Notes under the pieces: generated by a model | What the model was told of the DNA's origin: nothing | Seen by the model: only the letters and a program-made list of their open reading frames with translations | Databases searched by the model: none | Shown here: piece by piece, positions 1 to 5,967 of the stretch | How positions within the stretch are numbered: position 1 is the stretch's first letter | Layout of the letters: each line of letters opens with the position of its first letter | Position numbers and translations under genes: made by a program | Source: Chitinophagaceae bacterium | GTDB taxonomy: Bacteria; Bacteroidota; Bacteroidia; Chitinophagales; Chitinophagaceae | Assembly: GCA_019454915.1 (NCBI GenBank) | Contig: JACFNM010000160.1 | Coordinates: 1 to 9,231 of the forward strand | Reading direction: 5' to 3' | DNA: 9,231 nt

Positions 1-706
1 ATACTTCACTGGGCCCCGCTGGCATATCAATTGCAATACCATCGCGCTGTACAAGCTGCTTAGCGGCGGTTACATATTGATTCCCCGGCCCAAAAATCTT
101 ATACACCTTTGGGATCGTTTCTGTGCCATAAGCCATAGCGGCTATTGCCTGGGCGCCGCCCGCTTTAAAAACCTGCGTAATTCCCGCCACTTTCGCCGCA
201 TACAAAACCGCCGGATGTATCTTAGCATTTTTATCGGGAGGGGTGCACAGTATAATATCTCTGCAACCCGCCAGCACCGCCGGCACTCCCAACATCAGTA
301 CCGTTGAAAAGAGCGGCGCCGAGCCACCGGGTATATACAAACCTACTTTTTCAATTCCAACGCTTTTCCGCCAGCACCGGACGCCCGGCATCGTCTCAAT
401 TACTTCGGCGGGCTTAATTTGTGCGGCATGAAATTTTTCGATGTTATGCTTTGCCTGGTTAATAGAATGCTTCAGTTCGGTCGCCAACTCCTGCTCCGCA
501 GCTAACCATTCAGCCTCAGACACTTTCAATGTTGGAAGTAAAACACCGTCAAAGCGTTGTGTCAATTCAATCAACGCCTGGTCGCCCCGCTGCTTCACCG
601 CGTTCAATACGTCCTGCACCGATTTTTCCAATACAGCATGATCCATGACCGGCCGCCTGAGTAAAGCAGACCAATCGCTTCTCCCGGGATTTCTATAAAT
701 ATTCAT
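1..706 (-). CDS. hisD: Histidinol dehydrogenase, N-terminal 235 codons (cut by left window edge)
   Basis: HisD oxidises L-histidinol to L-histidine in two NAD-dependent steps, the last reactions of histidine synthesis, in the cytoplasm. Reading back from the ATG at 706 gives 235 codons without a stop, to the window edge. The protein begins MNIYRNPGRSDWSAL. Family motifs are clear: VGLYIPGGSAPLFST at residues about 121-135, the GGAQAIAA segment near 183-190, FGPGN at 205-209, and DMPAGPSEV at the truncated end. They fall in the same order and spacing as in enterobacterial HisD (about 434 residues), so roughly the last 45% lies outside the window, including part of the zinc and catalytic region. 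The upstream frame has no other ATG, GTG or TTG before a stop, so this start is firm. It follows hisG after 97 bp on the same strand and should be controlled by the hisG leader attenuator. No frameshift is seen. Confidence 0.97.
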   Translation of the reverse strand, partial: MNIYRNPGRSDWSALLRRPVMDHAVLEKSVQDVLNAVKQRGDQALIELTQRFDGVLLPTLKVSEAEWLAAEQELATELKHSINQAKHNIEKFHAAQIKPAEVIETMPGVRCWRKSVGIEKVGLYIPGGSAPLFSTVLMLGVPAVLAGCRDIILCTPPDKNAKIHPAVLYAAKVAGITQVFKAGGAQAIAAMAYGTETIPKVYKIFGPGNQYVTAAKQLVQRDGIAIDMPAGPSEV

Positions 707-714
707 GAATCTCT

Positions 715-789
715 TTAATCTTTGAATGTTAACATGATGAATCTCCCGTTCAATACAAAATACGGACTCACAACTACTGAGACACTCAT
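715..789 (-). CDS. Possible 24-codon ORF in the hisG-hisD spacer (doubtful)
   Basis: An ATG at 789 is preceded by GAGGTAATAAG, a purine-rich stretch at a plausible ribosome-binding distance, and opens 24 codons (MSVSVVVSPYFVLNGRF...). It ends 8 nt before the hisD start. It would fill most of the 97-bp hisG-hisD spacer and could couple translation of the two genes. I recognise no family, there is no His-codon enrichment, and an ORF this short can arise by chance. The spacer also holds GAGATTCAT twice, once at the end of the ORF and once just before the hisD ATG. Treat as a candidate only. Confidence 0.15.
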   Translation of the reverse strand: MSVSVVVSPYFVLNGRFIMLTFKD

Positions 790-803
790 CTTATTACCTC
801 ACT

Positions 804-1655
804 TTACATTACCATTTTTTCAATAGGAACAACCAGTATACCCTGCGCGCCGGCAGCCTTCAGCCTTTCTATCTTATCCCAAAACTCGTCTTCACTTAAC
901 ACACTATGTACAGAACTCCAGCCTTCTTCAGCCAAAGGTAAAACCGTAGGGCTTTTCATACCCGGCAACATCCCAATAATTTCCTGCAACTTATCATTCG
1001 GTGCATTCAGCAATACATATTTATTGTTCTTCGCCTTTTTCACTGCGTGAACCCTGAATAATAATTTCTCCAGGGTTTCCTGCTGACTTTTGCTAAACTG
1101 CCTGTGCCCTATAAGAACTGCCTGTGAATACAAGATGGTCTCCACTTCTTTTAATCCGTTGGACAACAACGTAGATCCGCTGCTCACCAGGTCACAGATA
1201 GCATCCGATAAACCGATGCCCGGCGCAATCTCCACCGATCCGCTGATTTCATGAATCTCGGCGCTTACCTCATTTTTCTCCAGGAATTGCCGGGTAAGAA
1301 AAGGATAGCTGGTGGCAATCCGTTTGCCCTCGAGCGCATGGATATTATTGTATTCTGCCCCCCTCATCACCGCAATGCTGAGCCTGCAGGTTCCGAACCC
1401 TAATTGCTCAATCACCCTCACCGACTTATTCTTTTCAAACACTACATTTTCTCCAACGATTCCGATATCTGCCACCCCATCTTCTACATACTGGGGTATA
1501 TCATCATCCCTTAAAAAGAAAACATGCAGAGGGAAATTGGAAGCCTCCGTTTTAAGCTTGTTCGCTCCGTTGGAAATAGCAATACCACATTCCTTCAGCA
1601 ACTTCATGGAATCTTCGTGCAGTCGTCCTGATTTTTGAATAGCCAGTTTAAGCAT
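804..1655 (-). CDS. hisG: ATP phosphoribosyltransferase, long (HisZ-independent) form
   Basis: HisG joins ATP and PRPP to give phosphoribosyl-ATP, the first committed step of histidine synthesis and usually the target of histidine feedback inhibition. The 283-residue product starts MLKLAIQKSGRL, typical for the family. It has the periplasmic-binding-like catalytic fold with ADIGIVGENVV (62-72) and the PRPP-binding stretch GIGLSDAICDLVSSGSTL (146-163). The C-terminal part (about 205-283), with PGMKSPTV at 231-238, matches the ACT-like histidine-binding regulatory domain of the long form, so a HisZ partner is not expected. I chose the ATG at 1655 over an in-frame TTG two codons upstream because the family begins at MxKLAIQK and TTG is a poor start. 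It is first in the operon before hisD, and its start lies 18 nt after the leader terminator's T-run, so expression should depend on antitermination. Confidence 0.97.
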   Translation of the reverse strand: MLKLAIQKSGRLHEDSMKLLKECGIAISNGANKLKTEASNFPLHVFFLRDDDIPQYVEDGVADIGIVGENVVFEKNKSVRVIEQLGFGTCRLSIAVMRGAEYNNIHALEGKRIATSYPFLTRQFLEKNEVSAEIHEISGSVEIAPGIGLSDAICDLVSSGSTLLSNGLKEVETILYSQAVLIGHRQFSKSQQETLEKLLFRVHAVKKAKNNKYVLLNAPNDKLQEIIGMLPGMKSPTVLPLAEEGWSSVHSVLSEDEFWDKIERLKAAGAQGILVVPIEKMVM

Positions 1656-1673
1656 GCTCAAAATATTTAAAAT

Positions 1674-1701
1674 AAAAAAGACCTACCTCGCGGTAAGCCT
1701 T
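1674..1701 (-). terminator. his leader intrinsic terminator (attenuator stem)
   Basis: On the minus strand AAGGCTTACC (1701-1692) pairs with GGTAGGTCTT (1687-1678) over 10 bp, including two G-U pairs, around a GCGA loop, a GNRA-type tetraloop. A run of six T follows (1679-1674), two of them at the base of the stem. This is an intrinsic terminator placed between the His leader peptide and hisG, as expected for transcription attenuation. The upper strand of the stem is also the partner of the antiterminator. Confidence 0.9.
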
Positions 1702-1748
1702 AAATCTGATGTATCCATACTTTATAGCACATACAGCACCGGCTTACC
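1692..1748 (-). promoter_or_regulatory. Antiterminator pairing that competes with the his terminator
   Basis: GGTAAGCC (1748-1741, minus strand), which contains the leader stop codon TAA, is the exact reverse complement of GGCTTACC (1699-1692), the 5' arm of the terminator. The two structures are mutually exclusive. A ribosome that reaches the stop would cover GGTAAGCC and let the terminator form. One stalled in the His run would leave it free to form the antiterminator. A third fold may hold the same region when untranslated: GCACAT (1782-1777) with ATGTGC (1732-1727), CACC (1770-1767) with GGTG (1740-1737), and a small TGCCC-AAA-GGGTA hairpin at its top. The complementarities are seen; the mechanism is inferred from classical attenuators. 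Confidence 0.8.
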
Positions 1749-1794
1749 CTTTGGGCAAGATATGATGGTGATGATGATGTGCATGATAAGTCAT
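1744..1794 (-). CDS. hisL: his operon leader peptide, seven His codons
   Basis: The ATG at 1794 opens a 16-codon reading frame, MTYHAHHHHHHILPKG, ending in TAA at 1746-1744. Seven of sixteen codons are His, six of them consecutive (CAT CAT CAT CAC CAT CAT). It lies just after a strong promoter and just before a terminator that precedes hisG. This is the arrangement of the his leader peptides known from enterobacteria, whose translation senses charged tRNA-His. There is no Shine-Dalgarno sequence; the short 5' leader is A-rich, as often found in Bacteroidota. The peptide itself probably has no function after synthesis. It is too short for ordinary gene finders and would normally be missed. Confidence 0.92.
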   Translation of the reverse strand: MTYHAHHHHHHILPKG

Positions 1795-1812
1795 TGTCAA
1801 TTTTTATCGGCG

Positions 1813-1843
1813 CAAAAATAAGGCAGAAGTTCTTTACGGCAAA
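1813..1843 (-). promoter_or_regulatory. Bacteroidota-type promoter of the his operon
   Basis: On the minus strand TTTG (1843-1840) is followed after exactly 19 bp by TATTTTTG (1820-1813). This fits the Bacteroidota primary-sigma consensus TTTG-N19-TAnnTTTG at every fixed base. Transcription would start a few bases further on, near 1805-1808, leaving only about 11-14 nt before the leader ATG at 1794. The site lies in the 151-bp interval between the DUF2249 gene and the leader peptide, where I see no other gene and no clear terminator for the DUF2249 transcript. Confidence 0.82.
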
Positions 1844-1945
1844 ATTTAAACTACTCCTTTTCCGTAAACATCCCAACCGCCTCTATCGGAGGAACATACG
1901 CCAAATTCTGCCCTGTTTAAAACTGACTGAGCGACAGGCAAAGAG

Positions 1946-2701
1946 TTAAGCCTTTATCTTGATTACCCTCACTTTCCATTGCTCCGGACCTTTTTCCAGA
2001 TATTCCCAGCGGAAAGGCTCTTTACTCTCGGCTTCCATCTGGTAATACAGAGGCTTGGGATCATGGTCATTGACAAATTCAAACGCTTCTCCCGGCTTGA
2101 TATCCGCAAAAGCCTTGTAAAAGATTTCATGCCTGTCTGTGGGTGAAAAAGGACGTACATCAAATTCATTTACTACAGAAAAACCATCGTCACCCAGCCC
2201 GGTTTTCGCCTTCTTGGTGATATGAATAACATAGTCACCGGGCTCCTTTTTCTTATAAATCCAACTGTGTTTACCTTCAAACTTCTGAATAAAAATACCG
2301 TGAATTTCTACCGGATCTTCTTTAGCCAGAATTTCCATAGTAGTGTCTTCTTCCATCATTCCATATCTATGGAATATTACCTGTTTCCAATCCTTTTTGT
2401 CCACCTTTCTCAGATCCATTAATGTGGCTATATCGGTGAATTCGCGTGCCTGGGAACCCTCCGTCCTGGTCACCTTCACCTTCCATTCCCTTCCTCCGCG
2501 ATTCAGGTATTCCCAACCCACCACGTCGCCGTAAACAGAGCGGAATTCATAATACAAGGGCAACGGGTCATGGTCATTTATAAAGACGAAACTCTCGCCG
2601 GCAGGCAGTTCCTTAAAAAGCAATAACAACTTCTCGTGCCGCTTTATGGGGATTAATGACCTCACATCCAATTCTCCGGCGGCATTAAACTCAATACTCA
2701 T
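1946..2701 (-). CDS. Protein of three DUF2249-like repeats
   Basis: A 251-residue soluble protein without signal peptide or membrane segment. Residues about 11-79 and 180-249 are two clear copies of DUF2249. Each runs from a DVR strand through a helix to a NDHDP-LPLYY type motif (NDHDP at 42-46 and 211-215), then a W-EYL and EWKV/QWKV ending. Residues about 95-162 align with the same pattern (MDLR, KEDPVEIH, HSWIYKKKEPGDYVI) but have lost the NDHDP core, so I read them as a degenerate third repeat. DUF2249 has no settled biochemical role; related domains occur beside hemerythrin-like and nitric-oxide or anaerobic-respiration genes. The HD of NDHDP may be a ligand or catalytic pair (inference). 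It is divergent from the thioredoxin-fold gene, with its own probable promoter at 2754-2761. No terminator is evident downstream. Confidence 0.85.
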   Translation of the reverse strand: MSIEFNAAGELDVRSLIPIKRHEKLLLLFKELPAGESFVFINDHDPLPLYYEFRSVYGDVVGWEYLNRGGREWKVKVTRTEGSQAREFTDIATLMDLRKVDKKDWKQVIFHRYGMMEEDTTMEILAKEDPVEIHGIFIQKFEGKHSWIYKKKEPGDYVIHITKKAKTGLGDDGFSVVNEFDVRPFSPTDRHEIFYKAFADIKPGEAFEFVNDHDPKPLYYQMEAESKEPFRWEYLEKGPEQWKVRVIKIKA

Positions 2702-2753
2702 GTATAAAAATTAATTGATTAAGTGATAGATAAAATCTGATTTCCACGGCTTA

Positions 2754-2761
2754 CAAAAATA
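2754..2761 (-). promoter_or_regulatory. -7 element for the DUF2249 gene
   Basis: The minus strand reads TATTTTTG, matching TAnnTTTG, about 53 nt before the ATG at 2701. No TTTG lies at the expected -33 distance (the bases there are AAAA), so the promoter is incomplete by sequence and may need an activator or be weak. It forms a 9-bp inverted repeat with the plus-strand -7 element at 2779-2786. Confidence 0.5.
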
Positions 2762-2778
2762 GGTATTTTAATAACAGC

Positions 2779-2786
2779 TATTTTTG
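2779..2786 (+). promoter_or_regulatory. -7 element for the thioredoxin-fold gene
   Basis: TATTTTTG matches the TAnnTTTG element about 80 nt before the ATG at 2866. As on the other strand, no -33 TTTG is present at 19 bp. The two -7 elements face away from each other with 17 bp between them, so RNA polymerase could probably occupy only one direction at a time (inference). Confidence 0.5.
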
Positions 2787-2807
2787 CAGCACAGCAATGC
2801 GGAAACT

Positions 2808-2817
2808 ATCACGTGAT
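2808..2817. promoter_or_regulatory. Perfect 10-bp palindrome, possible operator
   Basis: ATCACGTGAT is a perfect palindrome lying 22 bp after the plus-strand -7 element and 48 bp before the thioredoxin-fold start, so it would be in the early transcribed region. The position suits a repressor site for a dimeric regulator, but a 10-bp palindrome can occur by chance and I cannot name a regulator. Confidence 0.3.
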
Positions 2818-2865
2818 TATTTCCTTAAATCGTAAATACATCAACCAATATCTAAAAACGACAAG

Positions 2866-3432
2866 ATGGATATTAAAAAGTTCTGGGACGAAGGAGTAAG
2901 TTATGATACTTATTTACAACAAGCACAGGAATCCGTGGACCATCCAAAAACACAGTTGGAAAAAGACTATCACGAATACTATGTATTAGGTGTTCAGCGA
3001 ATGAACAGGATGAGCAAGATTTACCAACCGGATGAAGAACAATTAAAAACCTTAGCCGAAAAAAAGTTTAAAGGTAAAATCCTAATCATCGCCGAGCCGT
3101 GGTGCGGAGATGCCAGTCAGGCTTTACCCGTAGTCCATTCATTTTTCAGTGGCTATGCGATCAGGATCACCTACAGAGATCAGACGCCTTCGCTGATTGA
3201 CGATTTTCTGAGCAACGGCTCCAAATCCATTCCCAAAATTATTTTCCTTGATGAAAATTTCAAGGTCATTTCTTCCTGGGGACCGAGGCCTGCCTATGGT
3301 CATGAACTATTCATGAAACATAAAGCAGATCCCGGTACTTATACAGAAGAAGAACTACACAACGACTTACAGGTGTATTATGCTAAAAACAAAGGAATAG
3401 ACACCATACAGGAAATTTTAGCTTTGATTTAA
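2866..3432 (+). CDS. Thioredoxin-fold protein with a single-cysteine WCGDA motif
   Basis: The 188-residue product has a helical N-terminal part (1-65), then a thioredoxin fold: strand KILIIAEPWCGDAS (71-84) and the loop SIPKIIFLD (121-129), where P123 is the expected cis-proline. The active-site position reads C80-G-D-A83 instead of C-x-x-C, and C80 is the only cysteine in the protein. It therefore cannot form an internal disulfide like a normal thioredoxin. It resembles the thioredoxin-like group with an EPWCGDA motif (Thioredoxin_9 type) found in Bacillota and Bacteroidota. A monothiol, bacillithiol/glutathione-mixed-disulfide or non-redox role is possible (inference). There is no signal peptide, so it is cytoplasmic. 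ATG at 2866 is preceded by an A-rich leader. A terminator hairpin follows 17 nt after its stop, so it may be transcribed largely alone. Confidence 0.88.
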   Translation: MDIKKFWDEGVSYDTYLQQAQESVDHPKTQLEKDYHEYYVLGVQRMNRMSKIYQPDEEQLKTLAEKKFKGKILIIAEPWCGDASQALPVVHSFFSGYAIRITYRDQTPSLIDDFLSNGSKSIPKIIFLDENFKVISSWGPRPAYGHELFMKHKADPGTYTEEELHNDLQVYYAKNKGIDTIQEILALI

Positions 3433-3448
3433 ATCAATCTCATTTTGT

Positions 3449-3470
3449 AAAAAACCGAAAGTCGGTTTTT
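3449..3470 (+). terminator. Intrinsic terminator after the thioredoxin-fold gene
   Basis: AAAACCGA (3451-3458) pairs with TCGGTTTT (3462-3469) around an AAG loop, and one further A-T pair gives a 9-bp stem ending in five T. The stretch of A on the left would give a T-run for the opposite strand too, so it could work in both directions. It separates the thioredoxin-fold gene from the three genes after it. The loop of three bases and short GC core make it of moderate strength. Confidence 0.7.
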
Positions 3471-3525
3471 GGTTGAGATTATTTCCGACCAGGCTATAAA
3501 CCTGAACAATCATGAAAGCAGTACC

Positions 3526-4953
3526 ATGGACATTGAAGAAATCATTAAAGAACTCGATCGGCTACACGAAAAAAACCGGGAATTAGAAATCCCCGAAGAA
3601 GAGAGGACAGCATTGGTAAAACAAATGGGCGATTATGCCAATAACTTTATCGGACGATTAAGTAAAGTTGATGCATTTTCAGAAAAGAGGCCAACATCAC
3701 TCAGCATAACCGGAAAGAAAAAATCACTACAGGAGATATTGCAGATTTATCAAACCGAAGTAGCAGAGACGGGAATCAACGCAGCATCGGGTAAGCATTT
3801 TGGTTATATTCCGGCGGGCGGAATTTTCAGTACGGCGATAGCCGATTTTATAGCCGCCATCACGAACCCATATGCCGGCGTATATTATGCAGCTCCGGGT
3901 GCGGCGGGTATTGAAAACGAAATTATCCAATGGTTGAAGTCGGTATTCTCTTTTCCTTTAACCGCTGTAGGCACTCTCACTTCGGGAGGATCTATTTCGG
4001 CGCAAATAGCGCTAACGGCTGCAAGAGATAAACATGCCGTGAAGGGAGAGAAAATTGCCAGGAGTGTTGTATACCTCAGCGAGCAGGTACACCAGTCGGT
4101 ACAGAAAGCCTTGCGCATTATTGGCCTGGAAGATGTAATCATGCGCCTGATACCTTTGGATGAACATCACAGGATGAAAGCCAGTGCATTAGAAGACCAG
4201 ATACAAAAGGATGTGGAGCAGAACCTCCATCCTTTTCTGATAGTGGGTACCGCGGGTACTACCGATACAGGCGCTGTTGATCCGCTGGATGAAATAGCCG
4301 ATGTCGCCGGCCGTCATAAAGCATGGCTTCATATTGACGCCGCGTACGGAGGCTTTTTTATACTTACGTCAAAAAAAGATTTATTCAACGGAATAGAGAA
4401 AGCAGATTCCATCATTATAGATCCGCATAAAGGGTTGTTTATCTCTTATGGTTTGGGGGCGGTACTGATTAAAGACAAAAATGCACTGTTACACACACAC
4501 GCTTACTCAGGGCATTATATGCAGGATGCCGCCGCGGAGGAACTAATCAGGAGTCCCGCTAATCTCTCCCCCGAATTGACGCGTCATTTCCGGGGATTAC
4601 GCCTGTGGCTCCCCTTACAATTACATGGGCTTTCACCCTTTGTTGCCTGCCTGGAAGAAAAACTACTATTGATACAATACTTCAGGAAAAAACTGACGGC
4701 CCTGGGGTTTTGTGTGGGTCCTGAACCTGACCTGTCCATCAGTTATTTCTGGTATCCTTTCGATAATGAATCTAATCTAAAAAACAAACAATTAATGGAT
4801 GCGATACACCATGAAGGTGACGCCTTTTTAAGTTCTTCGATTATCAGCGGACAATATGTAATTCGCATAGCCCTGCTTTCATTCAGAACGAAAAGAGAAT
4901 CTGTTGATGATGCTGTTGCCATGATAGAAAGATGTCTGAAAAAAATAAAATAA
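3526..4953 (+). CDS. PLP-dependent group II (aromatic amino acid type) decarboxylase
   Basis: A 475-residue fold-type I PLP enzyme of the pyridoxal-dependent decarboxylase family, which includes aromatic-L-amino-acid, glutamate and related decarboxylases. Visible signatures are TSGGSISAQ (152-160, phosphate binding), SEQVHQSVQKA (185-195, with the ring-stacking His at 189), GTAGTTDTGAVDPL (241-254), HIDAAYGGFF (269-278, with the PLP-nitrogen Asp at 271) and IDPHKGLF (298-305), in which K302 should bind PLP. The substrate cannot be told from sequence. I chose the ATG at 3526; an in-frame TTG at 3469 would add 19 residues but lies inside the terminator stem, and the added residues look unrelated to the family. 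The stop is followed after 6 bp by the next gene, suggesting co-transcription. A TTG at 3473-3475 and TATAAA 19 bp later could be a weak promoter. Confidence 0.9.
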   Translation: MDIEEIIKELDRLHEKNRELEIPEEERTALVKQMGDYANNFIGRLSKVDAFSEKRPTSLSITGKKKSLQEILQIYQTEVAETGINAASGKHFGYIPAGGIFSTAIADFIAAITNPYAGVYYAAPGAAGIENEIIQWLKSVFSFPLTAVGTLTSGGSISAQIALTAARDKHAVKGEKIARSVVYLSEQVHQSVQKALRIIGLEDVIMRLIPLDEHHRMKASALEDQIQKDVEQNLHPFLIVGTAGTTDTGAVDPLDEIADVAGRHKAWLHIDAAYGGFFILTSKKDLFNGIEKADSIIIDPHKGLFISYGLGAVLIKDKNALLHTHAYSGHYMQDAAAEELIRSPANLSPELTRHFRGLRLWLPLQLHGLSPFVACLEEKLLLIQYFRKKLTALGFCVGPEPDLSISYFWYPFDNESNLKNKQLMDAIHHEGDAFLSSSIISGQYVIRIALLSFRTKRESVDDAVAMIERCLKKIK

Positions 4954-4959
4954 TCCCTT

Positions 4960-5967
4960 ATGAAATCCGCAAAACAATTAAAGGATATTCATCTCTCCAT
5001 ACTTGACCTGGTGCCGGTGCGTGCGGGGTTTAGTCATGCGGAAGCAATGCACCACAGCCTGGAGATGGCACAACAGGCAGAAGAGCTGGGGTACAAACGT
5101 TATTGGATAGCAGAACATCATAACACGGAGAGCCTGGTAAGCTCAGCTACCCCCCTGTTGATTCAATACATTGCGCAGGGTACCACGCATATCCGCGTTG
5201 GTTCCGGTGGCGTGATGTTGCCCAATCACACGCCACTCATCGTAGCAGAACAATTCGGCACACTTGACACTTTGTTTCCGGGAAGGATTGATTTAGGATT
5301 GGGGCGCGCACCGGGAACGGACCAACTCACAGCGCGTGCGTTAAGAAGAAATCGCTTAGAAAACGCAGAAGATTTCCCGAGAGATGTGCAGGAACTTCGT
5401 TTCTATCTTTCCAAAGAAGGTAAAGAAGGCGCCGTGAAAGCCATACCCGGAGCGGGACAGGAGGTTCCGCTTTATCTATTAGGCTCCAGTACCTTCAGCG
5501 CACATCTTGCGGCTGCACTGGGTTTGCCCTATGCCTTTGCCAGCCATTTTGCGCCAACCTACCTGATGGAAGCATTGGAAATATATCGTAGCAATTTCAA
5601 ACCATCGGAACAAACACCGGAACCCTATACCATTGCCGGCGTGAATATTGTAGTGGCAGATTCGGATGAAGAAGCGGATTACCTGGCTACTACCGCCAAT
5701 TTATTTGCCTTAAACATCATCAGAAATACACGGGGTCCCTTACAGCATCCTGTAAGAACTATGGACGAAATCTGGACACCTTACGAAGCCGCGCAGATCA
5801 GGCAAATGAGGACTTACTCCTTCACCGGGTGCTCACAAACTGTTGCCCGCGGACTGGAAGAATTCATTCAAAAAACGCAGGTGGATGAAATCATCGTGGC
5901 GTCTTATATTTTCGACAAAACGGCGCAGTTCCATTCTTTAGAATTATTATCCCGGTTGAAAAAATGA
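4960..5967 (+). CDS. Luciferase-like (LLM class) flavin-dependent monooxygenase
   Basis: A 335-residue protein of the bacterial luciferase superfamily, closest in pattern to the YhbW/alkanal-monooxygenase-like subgroup. It opens with the barrel strand IHLSILDLVPV (10-20) and carries YWIAEHHN (48-55), IRVGSGGVMLPNHTPL (78-93), EQFGTLDTLFPGRIDLGLGRAPGTD (97-121), and LYLLGSS (171-177) followed by a further strand near 190-196. Such TIM-barrel enzymes use reduced FMN or F420 to oxidise small organics. With FMN they need a separate reductase, and the FNR-like protein encoded at 6929-7597 is a possible partner (inference). The substrate is unknown. It follows the decarboxylase by 6 bp and overlaps the next gene by 4 bp (ATGA), so translation is probably coupled. 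No Shine-Dalgarno sequence is visible. Confidence 0.9.
   Translation: MKSAKQLKDIHLSILDLVPVRAGFSHAEAMHHSLEMAQQAEELGYKRYWIAEHHNTESLVSSATPLLIQYIAQGTTHIRVGSGGVMLPNHTPLIVAEQFGTLDTLFPGRIDLGLGRAPGTDQLTARALRRNRLENAEDFPRDVQELRFYLSKEGKEGAVKAIPGAGQEVPLYLLGSSTFSAHLAAALGLPYAFASHFAPTYLMEALEIYRSNFKPSEQTPEPYTIAGVNIVVADSDEEADYLATTANLFALNIIRNTRGPLQHPVRTMDEIWTPYEAAQIRQMRTYSFTGCSQTVARGLEEFIQKTQVDEIIVASYIFDKTAQFHSLELLSRLKK

Noticed and set aside
77..641. Plus-strand open frames across the left end.
   Set aside because: They are shadows of hisD, whose minus-strand frame is continuous and carries all family motifs.
1762..1779. The CAT/ATG trinucleotide run as a microsatellite.
   Set aside because: It is the consecutive His codons of the leader peptide, broken by a CAC codon, in frame and placed between a promoter and an attenuator.
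1884..1896. Short CCTC/GAGG hairpin downstream of the DUF2249 gene as its terminator.
   Set aside because: Only four base pairs and no T-run follow, so it does not qualify as an intrinsic terminator.
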